Of a stretch of 41,582 bases of DNA, positions 21,165 to 30,496 are shown piece by piece (within the stretch, counting starts at the first letter, position 1; each line of letters opens with the position of its first letter). The notes under the pieces were generated by a model. That model had not been told where the DNA came from and made no database searches. It saw only the letters and a program-made list of their open reading frames with translations. Both the position numbers and the translations under genes were made by a program. Source of the DNA: Chthonomonadaceae bacterium (GTDB taxonomy: Bacteria; Armatimonadota; Chthonomonadetes; Chthonomonadales; Chthonomonadaceae); the NCBI GenBank assembly GCA_025054835.1, contig JANWZQ010000093.1, forward strand, positions 1-41,582, in the 5' to 3' direction.

Positions 21165-22013
21165 ATGGATATTCTTCGAGAACGCGAGACGTCGTTGCTC
21201 GTGGATGCCAGAGAACGCAACAGCGTAGCAGCCAATGGCCACTCTCCAGCAACTGCCGGGCAGTCGCACGTACGCAATGGCCATCGTTCCGCGTCAGAAT
21301 TCGCTGGCAACTCGCAAAGCCCTGTTGTTTCTCTGAACCCTGTGTCGCCCGCAGAGGATCGTGAGCGCTTTCGCCCCGATTTTCATGACCCGCTCTTCCC
21401 GCGCAAGCAGGTTCCATACGCCACTGCCAAGCGCATTTTCGATCTGACCGTTGCCATCCTTGTTCTGATCCTAGCATCTCCAATCATGGTCGTAGCGGCC
21501 TTGCTGGTCAAGCTGACTTCGCGCGGGCCTATTCTCTTCAAGCAGGTGCGCGTAGGCGAAGGGGGGCGTTACTTCTGGTGCTACAAGTTCCGCTCCATGT
21601 GCGTGGATGCCGAAGAGAAGAAAGCGCAACTGATGCACCTGAATGAGGCCTCGGGTCCGGTATTCAAAATGAAAAAGGACCCACGGGTCACCCCGGTCGG
21701 CGCGATCCTGCGCAAGTACAGCATCGATGAGCTGCCGCAACTTTTCAACGTAATCAAGGGCGACATGTCGATTGTTGGACCGCGTCCGCCCATTCCATCC
21801 GAGGTAGAGAAGTACACGGAGTTTGAGCGCGGCCGGCTCGCCGTGAAGCCCGGCCTGACTTGCCTCTGGCAGGTGAGCGGCAGGAGCAACATTTCTTTCG
21901 AACGGTGGGTTCAGCTGGACCTGCTCTACATCGACACGATGTCGTTGAAGAACGATATCAAAATCCTCTTCCAGACGATCCCGGCGGTTCTGAAGGGCTC
22001 CGGCGCTCACTGA
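21165..22013 (+). CDS. Polyprenyl-phosphate sugar-phosphate transferase (WbaP/ExoY-like priming enzyme)
   Basis: 282 aa from the ATG at 21165 (GAGGAG 9 bp upstream; an in-frame TTG nine bases earlier overlaps that site). It starts surface-glycan synthesis by moving a sugar-1-phosphate from a nucleotide sugar to undecaprenyl phosphate. An 85-residue variable N-terminus precedes the single membrane helix (KRIFDLTVAILVLILASP). The catalytic domain follows: SRGPILFKQVRVG, CYKFRSM, DPRVTPVGAILRKYSIDELPQ, MSIVGPRPP and KPGLTCLWQVSGRS. The last strongly conserved segment is WVQLDLLYIDTMSLKNDIKI. The Asp-Glu pair of SIDELPQ is the catalytic motif. It lacks the long multi-span N-terminus of WbaP and resembles the short form. 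It is first in a 9-gene operon. Confidence 0.92.
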   Translation: MDILRERETSLLVDARERNSVAANGHSPATAGQSHVRNGHRSASEFAGNSQSPVVSLNPVSPAEDRERFRPDFHDPLFPRKQVPYATAKRIFDLTVAILVLILASPIMVVAALLVKLTSRGPILFKQVRVGEGGRYFWCYKFRSMCVDAEEKKAQLMHLNEASGPVFKMKKDPRVTPVGAILRKYSIDELPQLFNVIKGDMSIVGPRPPIPSEVEKYTEFERGRLAVKPGLTCLWQVSGRSNISFERWVQLDLLYIDTMSLKNDIKILFQTIPAVLKGSGAH

Positions 22014-22055
22014 TCCCGGGTGCCCCACACGACCTGACAGAGTGCTGTATACTAC

Positions 22056-22092
22056 GGGACGGCTCGCTCCGCAATGAGATCTGAGCCGTCCC
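22056..22092 (+). terminator. Hairpin between priming transferase and GT-C gene
   Basis: GGGACGGCTC (22056-22065) and GAGCCGTCCC (22083-22092) are perfect complements with a 17-nt loop, followed by TGTTCTTC. In the 268-bp gap it may attenuate read-through into the rest of the polysaccharide operon. No further gene was seen in this gap. Confidence 0.55.
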
Positions 22093-22281
22093 TGTTCTTC
22101 ACTGGTTCTGACCCGCATACAGGGCTTTCTGTGAGCCGTGTTGCGAAGTTTTACTGGAAACTGACCGATAATCGCTACATGCCCGGCTTCCCATGCCGGA
22201 AGGAATGCGTGCTGGAGGCGAGCGTCCCGCTGCCCGGGCAGGCACGTACGGGACGCACAGGCAAAACAAGGATGTGCTCCT

Positions 22282-23712
22282 ATGAAGTCGCAGACTGCAA
22301 CCACGGCAGGCACTCTGTCTCATGCAGATGCCCCATCGGTCGCACGCACCGGGTGGATGCTCTTCCTGTTCGGTACGTTGACCGCGGCCCTGTTCGCCTT
22401 CGTCATTTATCCCCGGCAGGGTGCCATTGATGCTGTCATCGACGTGAATGGCTTTGGAAGTCTGGCCCGTCGCATCGCAAACGGCGAAGGGTTCAGCCTC
22501 GGTTATGGCCCGACCATGCGCCGCGCCCCGCTCTACCCCGCGTTTGCTGCTCTGCTCATGCTGCCCTTCGGCACGCAGGGCCCCCCTGCCGAGGTGTACC
22601 GCCCGGTCATCGCCGGGCAGTGCCTGATTTTCGGTCTCAGCTGTGTTGTCTGCTGGACCATCGCGCGGAAGCTGTTCGGCCCTCGTGCTGGACTGATTGC
22701 AGGGATCCTGTGTGCTATCACCCCGCAGACCCTGCGCTACGTCGGCATGACCGAAGTCGAAACGATGATGGGGCTCTTCATCGCCCTGATGGCTCTGACC
22801 GGCCTGAACTTTGCGCGTGAAACCACGTTCAAGAATGCTGTGTGGTTCGGAATGGCCTGTGCGGGGGCCTCGCTGCTGAAAGCGGTTGCCCTGCTCTACC
22901 CGTTTGTGTTTGCGGCTCTACTGGCTGTGCGCTGGTGGCGCACCCGGAAAACAGCGGCCAGTGCCGACACCACCTCGCAGGACCGCACGCGCCCGCACCC
23001 CCTGGCCGCAGCCGGTGTGGCCCTGGCCGTCTATGCGCTCTGTCTCGCGCCCTGGTGCATCCGCAATTACATTGTCAGCGGAGGACAGTTCAAAAGCATC
23101 AGCACCAACGGTCCAGGCGAGTTCCTGCGTGGTTACGTGATGGCGCAACCCAAATACGTCTTCCTGCAGAAAGACTTCGGCGGGCACGAGTCGGACATGA
23201 TCTGGGACGTGGAAGCGAACCTCGTGGAGGATGCGATCCTGCGCCGTTACGGACTGTCCATGTTCAGTCAGGAGCGCAGGGGCCCGAACGGGGAGCCGTT
23301 GCCTCTGGAGCCCCGGATCGATAACGAAGTGCGTAAAGACCGGGCCGAGGCCGCCGAGGTGAAGCGTCTGCTGCGCGAAGAACCTGCGGGTTTCGTGCGC
23401 AAGTTCGCCATGCAGTTCTTCTCGTTCTGGTACGTTGTGGAAACGCGCAAGAAGTCGCTGATTGTTGGGGCAATTGCGCTGATCTACCTGTCGCTGGCGA
23501 TCTTCGGTTGTGTGCGCGCCCGACGTGCCGGGATCGACACGGCTCCGGTCTACTCTGTGGTATTGTATTTCAACGTTATTTACGCTGCTATTCTCGCGTT
23601 TGCCCGTTACTCGATGCCTGTCTATCCCACGTTGATCGCGCTAACCGCAATCGGTCTGGCGCAATTGCTCCCGGCGCGCCTGCGGGAGCCGCAGACGCGC
23701 CGGAACCTGTAA
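22282..23712 (+). CDS. Polytopic membrane glycosyltransferase (GT-C, GT39/ArnT-like)
   Basis: 476 aa with about ten membrane spans. The N-terminal helix ([20 protein letters not shown]) is followed by a loop with the acidic [21 protein letters not shown], the expected site of the catalytic Asp in GT-C enzymes. [18 protein letters not shown] is the typical PPLYP-like motif. Further spans include [30 protein letters not shown] and [18 protein letters not shown] soluble insert at about 270-385 contains [20 protein letters not shown]. Such enzymes use polyprenyl-phosphate-linked sugars outside the membrane. The downstream GT2 enzyme could make that donor. Donor and acceptor are unknown. The start ATG follows an AAGGATG-type weak ribosome-binding site. 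Confidence 0.8.
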   Translation: MKSQTATTAGTLSHADAPSVARTGWMLFLFGTLTAALFAFVIYPRQGAIDAVIDVNGFGSLARRIANGEGFSLGYGPTMRRAPLYPAFAALLMLPFGTQGPPAEVYRPVIAGQCLIFGLSCVVCWTIARKLFGPRAGLIAGILCAITPQTLRYVGMTEVETMMGLFIALMALTGLNFARETTFKNAVWFGMACAGASLLKAVALLYPFVFAALLAVRWWRTRKTAASADTTSQDRTRPHPLAAAGVALAVYALCLAPWCIRNYIVSGGQFKSISTNGPGEFLRGYVMAQPKYVFLQKDFGGHESDMIWDVEANLVEDAILRRYGLSMFSQERRGPNGEPLPLEPRIDNEVRKDRAEAAEVKRLLREEPAGFVRKFAMQFFSFWYVVETRKKSLIVGAIALIYLSLAIFGCVRARRAGIDTAPVYSVVLYFNVIYAAILAFARYSMPVYPTLIALTAIGLAQLLPARLREPQTRRNL

Positions 23713-23726
23713 GGAGTGTACGAACC

Positions 23727-24539
23727 TTGGAAACCCGAACAGACACGGAACTGATCACCAGAACCACCGAAGCCCCGGAGCCGGAGCACGTCGCTCCCGT
23801 GCCCGAAAGCCAGCGCCTGACGCGGCTGCGCGCTCCACGCCAGGACTATGTGCTCTCCGTGCTGATCCCGGTGTACAACGAAGTCCACACGTTGCTGGAG
23901 ATACTGGCGCGGGTTCGGGAAGTCGAGATCAAGAAAGAGATCATTATTGTGGATGATGGCTCCACGGATGGTACCCGGGACCTGTTGCGCGAGAAGGTAG
24001 AGGGGCAGTTCCCGGATGTCAAGGTCGTCTACCATACCCACAATCAGGGAAAGGGGGCAGCCATCCGCACGGCGATCCAGCACGCCACCGGCGACTACAT
24101 GATCATTCAGGATGCCGACCTGGAGTATGACCCGCGCGAGTACTTCGCTCTGCTGGAGCCTCTGCTGGACGGGCGCGCCGATGTCGTCTTCGGCAGCCGT
24201 TTCCTGGGAGGAGGCCCGCACCGGGTGCATTTCTTCTGGCACCGCGTGGGCAACGGCTTCCTGACCCTGCTGTCCAACATGCTGACTAACCTGAACCTGA
24301 CGGACATGGAAGTCTGCTACAAGGTGTTCAAAGCGGAGGTGTTGAAAAACATCCAGCTCAAGAGCAACCGCTTCGATTTCGAGCCCGAAATCACCGCCAA
24401 GGTAGCCAAGAGACGGTACCGCATCTATGAGGTGCCCATCTCCTACAGCGGGCGCGACTACTCGGAGGGTAAGAAGATCGGGTGGCGCGATGGCGTACAG
24501 GCGATCTGGACCATCATCAAGTACCGCTTCACCGATTGA
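23727..24539 (+). CDS. Glycosyltransferase family 2, polyprenyl-phosphate sugar synthase-like
   Basis: 270 aa. The only suitable start after the preceding stop is TTG at 23727, with AAGGAG 10 bp upstream. The GT-A fold is clear: [32 protein letters not shown] (nucleotide binding), [32 protein letters not shown] (metal-binding DAD) and [13 protein letters not shown]. The C-terminal part with [18 protein letters not shown] and [14 protein letters not shown] matches dolichol-phosphate-mannose synthase-like enzymes. There are no C-terminal membrane helices, so it is the short soluble form. Its product may feed the GT-C enzyme encoded immediately upstream. The sugar is unknown. Confidence 0.87.
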   Translation: METRTDTELITRTTEAPEPEHVAPVPESQRLTRLRAPRQDYVLSVLIPVYNEVHTLLEILARVREVEIKKEIIIVDDGSTDGTRDLLREKVEGQFPDVKVVYHTHNQGKGAAIRTAIQHATGDYMIIQDADLEYDPREYFALLEPLLDGRADVVFGSRFLGGGPHRVHFFWHRVGNGFLTLLSNMLTNLNLTDMEVCYKVFKAEVLKNIQLKSNRFDFEPEITAKVAKRRYRIYEVPISYSGRDYSEGKKIGWRDGVQAIWTIIKYRFTD

Positions 24540-24554
24540 GAGGAGCCCGCACGG

Positions 24555-25529
24555 ATGATACTGGTGACAGGAGGTGCCGGCTACATCGGCAGCCACTACG
24601 TGCAATACGCACGGGAACAGGGCGAAGCACTGGTTGTGCTGGACAATCTGGTTTACGGGCACCGTGAAGCGGTCCCGCCGGACGTGCCGTTCTATGAGGG
24701 CGATATGGGTGACCGCGCGTTGCTGGACCGGATCTTTTCCACGCACAGGATCGACGCGGTTGTCCACTTTGCCGCCTACGCCTACGTGGGCGAGTCTGTG
24801 CAGCAACCCGCCCGGTACTACCAGAACAACACGGTAGCCGCACTCACTGTGCTGGAGGCAATGCGCGCGCATCATGTGCCGTACTTCGTCTTCTCCTCGA
24901 CCTGCGCTACCTATGGCAACCCGCAGTACGTGCCCATCGATGAGCGCCATCCGCAGGACCCGATTAACCCCTATGGCGAGAGCAAGTTGTTCGTGGAGCG
25001 GATTCTGCGCGCATACGATCAGGCCTACGGACTGCGCTATGTCGCCCTGCGTTACTTCAACGCCGCAGGGGCTGACCCGCAGGGCCGCATCGGCGAGAGC
25101 CATGACCCCGAGACGCATCTCATCCCACTGGTGTTGCAGGTAGCAAAAGGCGTGCGTGAGAGCGTCAGCATTTTCGGCACTGACTATGACACTCCGGACG
25201 GCACCTGCATCCGTGATTACATTCACATCCTGGATCTGGCGCAGGCGCATGCACAGGCGCTGGATCGCCTGCGCGCCGGGGCCCCCAGCGACGTCTATAA
25301 TCTCGGTACGGAGCAGGGCTACTCTGTCCGTGAAGTGATTGCTATGTGTGAGCGAGTCACCGGCCGCCCCATCCGGGCTGTGGAGAGCCCCCGCCGCGCC
25401 GGCGACCCTCCCCGCCTCGTCGCCAGCGCCAGCAAGGCTCGGACGCAACTCGACTGGAAGCCCCGGTTTCAGGACTTAGAGGAAATCGTGCGCACTGCGT
25501 GGAACTGGGAATGCAATCGGCGTTTCTGA
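24555..25529 (+). CDS. galE: UDP-glucose 4-epimerase
   Basis: 324 aa, with GAGGAG about 10 bp before the ATG. It interconverts UDP-glucose and UDP-galactose with tightly bound NAD. The extended-SDR pattern is complete: [11 protein letters not shown] (NAD-binding glycines), [24 protein letters not shown], the catalytic Ser/Thr in SSTCATYG and Tyr140/Lys144 in PYGESK. The segments [32 protein letters not shown] and [14 protein letters not shown] are specific to GalE. UDP-xylose/arabinose 4-epimerase activity cannot be excluded by eye. It sits 15 bp after the GT2 gene in the polysaccharide operon. Confidence 0.92.
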   Translation: MILVTGGAGYIGSHYVQYAREQGEALVVLDNLVYGHREAVPPDVPFYEGDMGDRALLDRIFSTHRIDAVVHFAAYAYVGESVQQPARYYQNNTVAALTVLEAMRAHHVPYFVFSSTCATYGNPQYVPIDERHPQDPINPYGESKLFVERILRAYDQAYGLRYVALRYFNAAGADPQGRIGESHDPETHLIPLVLQVAKGVRESVSIFGTDYDTPDGTCIRDYIHILDLAQAHAQALDRLRAGAPSDVYNLGTEQGYSVREVIAMCERVTGRPIRAVESPRRAGDPPRLVASASKARTQLDWKPRFQDLEEIVRTAWNWECNRRF

Positions 25530-25547
25530 AGTGGAAGGCCTTCCATC

Positions 25548-26633
25548 GTGAAAGGACTGATCCTGAGCGGGGGGCGCGGAACACGCCTGCGCCCCCTCAC
25601 GTACACCAGCGCGAAGCAACTGGTCCCTGTTGCGAACAAGCCGATCCTGTTTTACGCCATCGAGTGCGTGCGCGACGCCGGCATTACCGACATTGGCATT
25701 ATTGTTGGTGACACGCGCGAGGAGATTGAGCGCGCCTGCGGTACCGGTGACCGCTGGGGCGTGCAACTGACCTACATTCCGCAGGAAGCCCCTCTCGGTC
25801 TGGCCCATGCGGTCAAAACCGCACAACCCTTTCTGGGCAACACGCCGTTTGTGATGTATCTGGGCGATAACCTGGTGCGCGATGGCATCACGCCGCTGGT
25901 GCGCGCGTTCGAGCGCGAACGCCCGAACGCGCAGATCCTGCTGGCGCACGTGAAGAACCCGCAGGACTTCGGCGTTGCAGAACTCGAGGGGGATCGCGTG
26001 GTCGCTCTGGTGGAGAAGCCCGGACAGAATCCCGCTGCCCCGGACCCCCCGCGCAGTGATCTGGCCCTTGTGGGCGTCTATATGTTCGACGCGCACATCT
26101 TCGAGGCGGTGGACGCCATCCGCCCCTCCTGGCGTAATGAATATGAGATCACCGATGCGATACAGTACCTGATCCAGAAGGGCTACGACGTCCGCTCTCA
26201 CATCATCACCGGCTGGTGGAAAGATACCGGCAAGCTCGATGACCTTCTGGAGGCCAACCGGCTCATTCTGGAGAGCATCGAGACCTGCATTGAGGGCGAT
26301 GTGGACTCTGGATCACGCTTGCTGGGGCGTGTGGTGATTGGCAAGGGCACCCGGGTACGCCGGAGCGAGATCCGCGGCCCTGTGGTGATCGGTGAAAACT
26401 GTGTGATTGAAGACGCCTATATCGGTCCCTTCACCAGCCTGCACCACGGCGTGCGGATCATCAACAGCGAGGTGGAGCACAGCATTATTCTGGAAAACAG
26501 CAGCGCGCTCAACATCGGAAGTCGCCTTGAGGACAGTCTGATCGGCAAAAACGTTCTTGTCCGCCGGGAGGAACGCCGGCCGCGCGCCTATCGCCTGATG
26601 CTTGGCGACAACTCCGAAGTCAGCGTGCTGTAG
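25548..26633 (+). CDS. rmlA: Glucose-1-phosphate thymidylyltransferase, long form with beta-helix domain
   Basis: 361 aa from GTG at 25548, 18 bp after galE. It makes dTDP-glucose from dTTP and glucose-1-phosphate. The nucleotidyltransferase signature is LILSGGRGTRLRPLT with KQLVPVANKPILFY. YIPQEAPLGLAHAVKTA, MYLGDNLVRDGI and VALVEKP follow. Unlike the 290-residue RmlA of enteric bacteria, it carries about 110 C-terminal residues of hexapeptide-like repeats (VVIGKGTRVRRSEIRGPVVI, IEDAYIGPFTSL, NSEVEHSIILENS), a left-handed beta-helix as in StrD-type enzymes. The rmlC, rmlB and rmlD genes downstream confirm the dTDP-sugar pathway. Confidence 0.92.
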   Translation: MKGLILSGGRGTRLRPLTYTSAKQLVPVANKPILFYAIECVRDAGITDIGIIVGDTREEIERACGTGDRWGVQLTYIPQEAPLGLAHAVKTAQPFLGNTPFVMYLGDNLVRDGITPLVRAFERERPNAQILLAHVKNPQDFGVAELEGDRVVALVEKPGQNPAAPDPPRSDLALVGVYMFDAHIFEAVDAIRPSWRNEYEITDAIQYLIQKGYDVRSHIITGWWKDTGKLDDLLEANRLILESIETCIEGDVDSGSRLLGRVVIGKGTRVRRSEIRGPVVIGENCVIEDAYIGPFTSLHHGVRIINSEVEHSIILENSSALNIGSRLEDSLIGKNVLVRREERRPRAYRLMLGDNSEVSVL

Positions 26634-26661
26634 TCACCATCATCCTGCAGAAAGCGAGCCC

Positions 26662-27129
26662 ATGACCCCTCAGGAGATCGAAGCAGCGCTGCCGGGCGTC
26701 CGGGTCTTTCCTCTGATGCGTTACACCGATGCGCGCGGATGGTTGACCGAGCTGTTCCGTGAAGACGAACTGCCCGGGGGATTTCGCCCTCGCATGGGCT
26801 ACATCTCTCTGACACATCCCGGCATCACGCGAGGGCCGCATGAGCACCGCACGCAGACAGACGGGTTCGTATTTCTGCACGGGCGCTTTCGTATCTACCT
26901 CTGGGAGAACCGCCCGGGGCGCCCACGTGTTCGTTGCACTCTGGAAGCGGGAGAGGCCAACCCGATTTTTCTGCTGGTGCCCCCGGGTGTGGTGCATGCG
27001 TATCGCAACATTGGAGATACGGATGCGTTCATTCTGAACTTCCCGGATCAGCTCTACGCCGGCTGGGGCCGCAGAGAGCCCGTTGATGAGATCCGGTACG
27101 AGGAGACCGACTCCGAATTCCAGCTATGA
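26662..27129 (+). CDS. rmlC: dTDP-4-dehydrorhamnose 3,5-epimerase family cupin
   Basis: 155 aa from the ATG at 26662, where homology begins; the ribosome-binding site is weak (AAAGCGAG). The cupin fold is seen in RYTDARGWLTELFREDELP, YISLTHPGITRGPHEHRTQ, DGFVFLHGRFRIYLW and LLVPPGVVHAYRNIGDT. Standard RmlC is about 180 residues and has RGLHYQ at the catalytic His; here the motif is RGPHEH. It therefore belongs to a shorter branch of the family, and the exact reaction (3,5- or 3-epimerisation) is less sure than the pathway. Position between rmlA and rmlB, overlapping rmlB by ATGA, supports dTDP-L-rhamnose synthesis. Confidence 0.82.
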   Translation: MTPQEIEAALPGVRVFPLMRYTDARGWLTELFREDELPGGFRPRMGYISLTHPGITRGPHEHRTQTDGFVFLHGRFRIYLWENRPGRPRVRCTLEAGEANPIFLLVPPGVVHAYRNIGDTDAFILNFPDQLYAGWGRREPVDEIRYEETDSEFQL

Positions 27130-28172
27130 GTAAAACGATCCTGGTTACCGGTGGCGCAGGGTTCATCGGGAGCAACTACTGCCGCTACGTTTTGCAACAC
27201 CATCCGGACTACCGCGTGATTGTTCTGGACGCCCTCACGTATGCGGGCAATCTCTCCACACTGGCCGACATCCAGCAAAGTGTCGATCGGACCGATCGCT
27301 TCCGCTTCTACCCCGGGCGTATTCAGGATGAGACCGTCGTCAACGGCCTGCTGCGTTCCGAGCGCGTTGATTATATTGTGAATTGCGCCGCTGAAAGCCA
27401 CAACGACCGCAGTCTGCTGGAGCCGGGCAGCTTTATCCAGACGGATGTGTATGGCGTGTTCATTCTGCTGGACGCCGCAAAGCGGCATGGTATCGAGCGT
27501 ATCCTGCACGTGTCCACAGATGAAGTGTACGGCACGGCCGACACCGGGCGCTTCACCGAGCAGAGCCCGCTGGCGCCCAATACGCCCTACGCAGCCAGCA
27601 AGGCCGGGGGAGAATTGCAGGCAAGGGCGCACCGCGTTGCCTATGGCACTCCGGTGCTTGTCACGCGATGCGGCAACAACTTCGGCCCCTATCAGTACCC
27701 GGAGAAACTGCTGCCCTTCTTCATCACACGCCTGATTGACCGCAAGAAGGTTCCCCTGTATGGCACCGGAGAACAGGTACGTGACTGGATTTTTGTCATG
27801 GATCACTGCTCGGGCATCGACTTTGTCCTGCACCATGGCACTCCCGGTGAAGTCTACAACATTGGCGCAGACTGCGAGCGCACGAACCTGGAAGTGACGC
27901 ACCGTCTGCTACAACTGCTCGACCGCCCGGAGACGCTGATTCGACCGATCCCCGACCCGCGTGGGGCCGCGCACGACCGCCGCTACAGCGTGGACGCCTC
28001 CCGGCTTCGCTCACTTGGCTGGCGTCCAACGCACCCGTTCGATACTGCACTGGAACAAACAGTACGGTGGTATGTGGAGCATCAGACATGGTGGCGAGAG
28101 ATTGTGGCCCGGCCGGACTATCAGGCATTCCTGCAACGCTTCTACGGGCCCTATCTGGGAGAGGATCTGTGA
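27126..28172 (+). CDS. rmlB: dTDP-glucose 4,6-dehydratase
   Basis: 348 aa. It converts dTDP-glucose to dTDP-4-keto-6-deoxyglucose. TGGAGFIGSNYCRY is the NAD-binding motif; LDALTYAGNLSTL is typical of RmlB. The catalytic Thr131-Asp132-Glu133 lies in STDEVYGT and Tyr155/Lys159 in PYAASKAG. NCAAESHNDRSL and RCGNNFGPYQYPEKLLP are strong family markers. The start codon overlaps the rmlC stop (ATGA) and the stop overlaps the next gene's GTG, so translation is tightly coupled. Confidence 0.95.
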   Translation: MSKTILVTGGAGFIGSNYCRYVLQHHPDYRVIVLDALTYAGNLSTLADIQQSVDRTDRFRFYPGRIQDETVVNGLLRSERVDYIVNCAAESHNDRSLLEPGSFIQTDVYGVFILLDAAKRHGIERILHVSTDEVYGTADTGRFTEQSPLAPNTPYAASKAGGELQARAHRVAYGTPVLVTRCGNNFGPYQYPEKLLPFFITRLIDRKKVPLYGTGEQVRDWIFVMDHCSGIDFVLHHGTPGEVYNIGADCERTNLEVTHRLLQLLDRPETLIRPIPDPRGAAHDRRYSVDASRLRSLGWRPTHPFDTALEQTVRWYVEHQTWWREIVARPDYQAFLQRFYGPYLGEDL

Positions 28173-29140
28173 GCGTTCGTCCTCAGGAGGATCCGACGCC
28201 AGCCTCCGCATTTCCCGGAGTGCACACCTCACGGCGCTCCCTGCCGGTCGCGCTGATGCAGGCCCTGCGCCCCCGACAGGCAACCAAGAACCTGTTCGTC
28301 TACGCCGCTCTGGTCTTCTCTGGCAAGCTATTTGATCCTGTCCTGTTTGGTAGAGCCACTCTGGCCTTCCTTCTATTCGCAGGGGCCTCGGGCAGCATCT
28401 ACCTGTTGAACGACATCCTGGATGCGGAGCAGGACCGGCAGCATCCAGAGAAACGCCACCGGCCAATCGCTTCTGGTGACCTGCCTGTCTCTGTTGCGTG
28501 GACGTCGGCGTTGCTCCTTGCCGCAGGCAGTCTTGCTGCTGGATTCCTTCTGCATCCGAAGTTCGGTCTGGTGCTGCTGGCCTATATACTGCTGCAATTG
28601 AGCTACAATTTCTACCTGAAGCATCAGGTGCTTCTGGATGTTTTCGCGATTGCGGGCGGGTTCGTCCTGCGCACCGTGGCCGGTGGTGCCGTGGACGATA
28701 TTTACATCTCGCGCTGGTTGCTGCTCTGCTCGTTGTTGCTGGCCCTGTTGCTCGGTTTCGGCAAACGCCGACAGGAACTGGTGCTGCTCGGCACGGAGGC
28801 GGATCAACACCGCAGGATCCTGCGCGCATACAGCCTGCCTTTCCTGGATCAGATCCTTAACATCGTCTCCGGCGTCACCATTGTGTGCTACTCGGTCTAC
28901 TGCGTTGAGTCGGCATCGGCAATCCGGCACCCGCACCTGTGGGTGACCATTCCCATTGTGATCTACAGCGTCTGTCGCTACCTGTATCTGGTACATCAGA
29001 AAGGGATGGGGGGCGCGCCCGATGAAGTGCTGTTGCAGGATCGTGCTCTGCAGGTGGCGATCCTGCTCTGGTTCTGCTTGATCCTGCTGCTGTTCGCGTT
29101 TGACAGTCCAGCGATACAGTTCTGGGGGGAGAGGCCATGA
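28169..29140 (+). CDS. UbiA-family prenyltransferase, decaprenyl-phosphate phosphoribosyltransferase-like
   Basis: 323 aa from GTG at 28169, overlapping the rmlB stop by 4 bp. About eight membrane helices are present. The aspartate-rich motif NDILDAEQDRQHPEKRHRPIASG type is clear (NDILDAEQD near residue 93, then KRHRPIA). LRPRQATKNLFVYAALVFSG at the N-terminus matches the subfamily that transfers phosphoribose from PRPP to polyprenyl phosphate, the entry step to polyprenyl-phosphate-arabinose in mycobacteria. The family also includes quinone prenyltransferases, but the polysaccharide setting supports the lipid-phosphate function. It lies inside the rml gene set, between rmlB and rmlD, with coupled overlaps on both sides. 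Confidence 0.82.
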   Translation: MSVRPQEDPTPASAFPGVHTSRRSLPVALMQALRPRQATKNLFVYAALVFSGKLFDPVLFGRATLAFLLFAGASGSIYLLNDILDAEQDRQHPEKRHRPIASGDLPVSVAWTSALLLAAGSLAAGFLLHPKFGLVLLAYILLQLSYNFYLKHQVLLDVFAIAGGFVLRTVAGGAVDDIYISRWLLLCSLLLALLLGFGKRRQELVLLGTEADQHRRILRAYSLPFLDQILNIVSGVTIVCYSVYCVESASAIRHPHLWVTIPIVIYSVCRYLYLVHQKGMGGAPDEVLLQDRALQVAILLWFCLILLLFAFDSPAIQFWGERP

Positions 29141-30072
29141 AGCTGCGCATTCTGGTGACCGGGGCCAACGGGATGCTGGGTCAGGACCTCTGTCCGATCC
29201 TGGAAGAGGCGGGCCACGAGGTGATTCGCACGGACACAGGGGCGCCTCCTGCGCACAACCGGGCCCTGTGGGAATTGCTGGACGTCACCGACGTTCAGAA
29301 CGTGCGGCACACCCTGTTGCGCCATCAACCCGATGTGGTGATCCATGCCGCGGCGTACACGGATGTGGATGGTTGCGAGCGGAACCCGGACCACGCTTTC
29401 CGGGTCAACGCGCTGGGCACATGGAACGTGGCCGCGCTCTGTGGCGCGCACCACATGACGCTCTGCTACCTGAGTACCGACTTTGTCTTCGACGGCGCCC
29501 GATCCACACCGTACACGGAGTTCGATCCTCCCAACCCGATCAATCGCTACGGGGCCTCCAAACTGGCCGGGGAACGCTTTGTGGCGCAACTCTGCCGGCA
29601 GCATTTCATCGTGCGTACCGCATGGCTGTTCGGCGTCCACGGAGGCAAGAGCTTCCCGGACCGCATGCTGCAGCTGGCGCGTACGCACCGCGAACGCTTT
29701 GTTGTTGCGGACCAGTTCGGCAGCCCCACCTACACGCGTGATCTCTCCCACGCGCTTGTGGAGCTGCTGACATCCCCGCTTTACGGGACTTACCACATTG
29801 TCAATGCCGGGCAATGCTCCTGGTTTGAACTGGCACGGAAGACACTGGAGCTGGCAGGGGTGACTACCATGGAAGTGAAGCCGATCCCTGCCTCGGAGTA
29901 TCCCGGACCAACGCGGCGGCCAGCCTACTCCGTACTGCGGCGCTATGCTCTGGAATTGCAGGGACGGGACTTCCTGCGCCCGTGGCAGCAGGCACTTGCC
30001 GAGTTCATCCGCCAGCGCCAGAGTATCGAAACCGGGGGCTCCGCGTCCGGTGCCGGCAGCGAGAACGCTTAA
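29137..30072 (+). CDS. rmlD: dTDP-4-dehydrorhamnose reductase
   Basis: 311 aa. The last step of dTDP-L-rhamnose synthesis. The motifs are VTGANGMLGQDL (cofactor binding), HAAAYTDVDGCERNPD, STDFVFDGARSTPY and the catalytic Tyr138/Lys142 in RYGASKLAGE. The segments VRTAWLFGVHGGKSF, VADQFGSPTYTRDLS and GTYHIVNAGQCSWFEL are characteristic. The ATG overlaps the stop of the ubiA-type gene (ATGA). It ends with a short Gly/Ser tail. It is the last gene of the operon; no strong terminator is visible behind it. Confidence 0.95.
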   Translation: MKLRILVTGANGMLGQDLCPILEEAGHEVIRTDTGAPPAHNRALWELLDVTDVQNVRHTLLRHQPDVVIHAAAYTDVDGCERNPDHAFRVNALGTWNVAALCGAHHMTLCYLSTDFVFDGARSTPYTEFDPPNPINRYGASKLAGERFVAQLCRQHFIVRTAWLFGVHGGKSFPDRMLQLARTHRERFVVADQFGSPTYTRDLSHALVELLTSPLYGTYHIVNAGQCSWFELARKTLELAGVTTMEVKPIPASEYPGPTRRPAYSVLRRYALELQGRDFLRPWQQALAEFIRQRQSIETGGSASGAGSENA

Positions 30073-30098
30073 CGCGTCGGGCAGAATCGGGGTATACT
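30069..30098 (+). promoter_or_regulatory. Possible promoter after rmlD
   Basis: TTAACG (30069-30074) and TATACT (30093-30098) are 18 bp apart, with the -35 overlapping the rmlD stop. It would serve the two small genes at 30169 and 30497. The -35 match is modest. Confidence 0.4.
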
Positions 30099-30168
30099 AT
30101 TCAAACGCTTCGCGGGCGCAGCACCTGTGCCCCCTCGTGCGTGGAGCCAGATGAGGACGAGATAGATC

Positions 30169-30483
30169 ATGTTGCGCTACCTGAACACGTTTGTTCTGAT
30201 TGGCATTGCGCTGATCCTGATCAGTATCGGCGGCTTTGCCACCGGGAACCGGCTGCTGGCGGAGCCGGGGCAGACGCCAAACCCCAGTGCGTCGCTCATC
30301 TATCTGGGTGCTGGTATTCTCATGCTGTTCAATGGCCTGCTGTCTATCCTGCAACACCAGGCCACACCGCACCCGGCGCGTCCATCCAGCAGCCCCTCTT
30401 CTGGAACGCACAGAGAAGGAACGGGTTCTTCTGAGCCTGCTTCCGCCCCGACACCCATGGACACTACACGACAGAGGACCTGA
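30169..30483 (+). CDS. Small membrane protein with two predicted helices
   Basis: 104 aa. Two hydrophobic segments, LNTFVLIGIALILISIGGF (5-24) and ASLIYLGAGILMLFNGLLS (about 42-62), are followed by a Pro/Ser/Thr-rich tail of about 40 residues likely to be exposed. A GAGGACGAG sequence precedes the ATG by about 8 bp. I do not recognise the family. It lies 96 bp behind rmlD with a possible promoter of its own and 13 bp before another small gene. Confidence 0.6.
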   Translation: MLRYLNTFVLIGIALILISIGGFATGNRLLAEPGQTPNPSASLIYLGAGILMLFNGLLSILQHQATPHPARPSSSPSSGTHREGTGSSEPASAPTPMDTTRQRT

Positions 30484-30496
30484 GGAGTAAGGATCT

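Noticed and set aside
22034-22053. CTGACA and TATACT as promoter before the GT-C gene
   Set aside because: The hexamers are only 8 bp apart, too close for a sigma-70 promoter.
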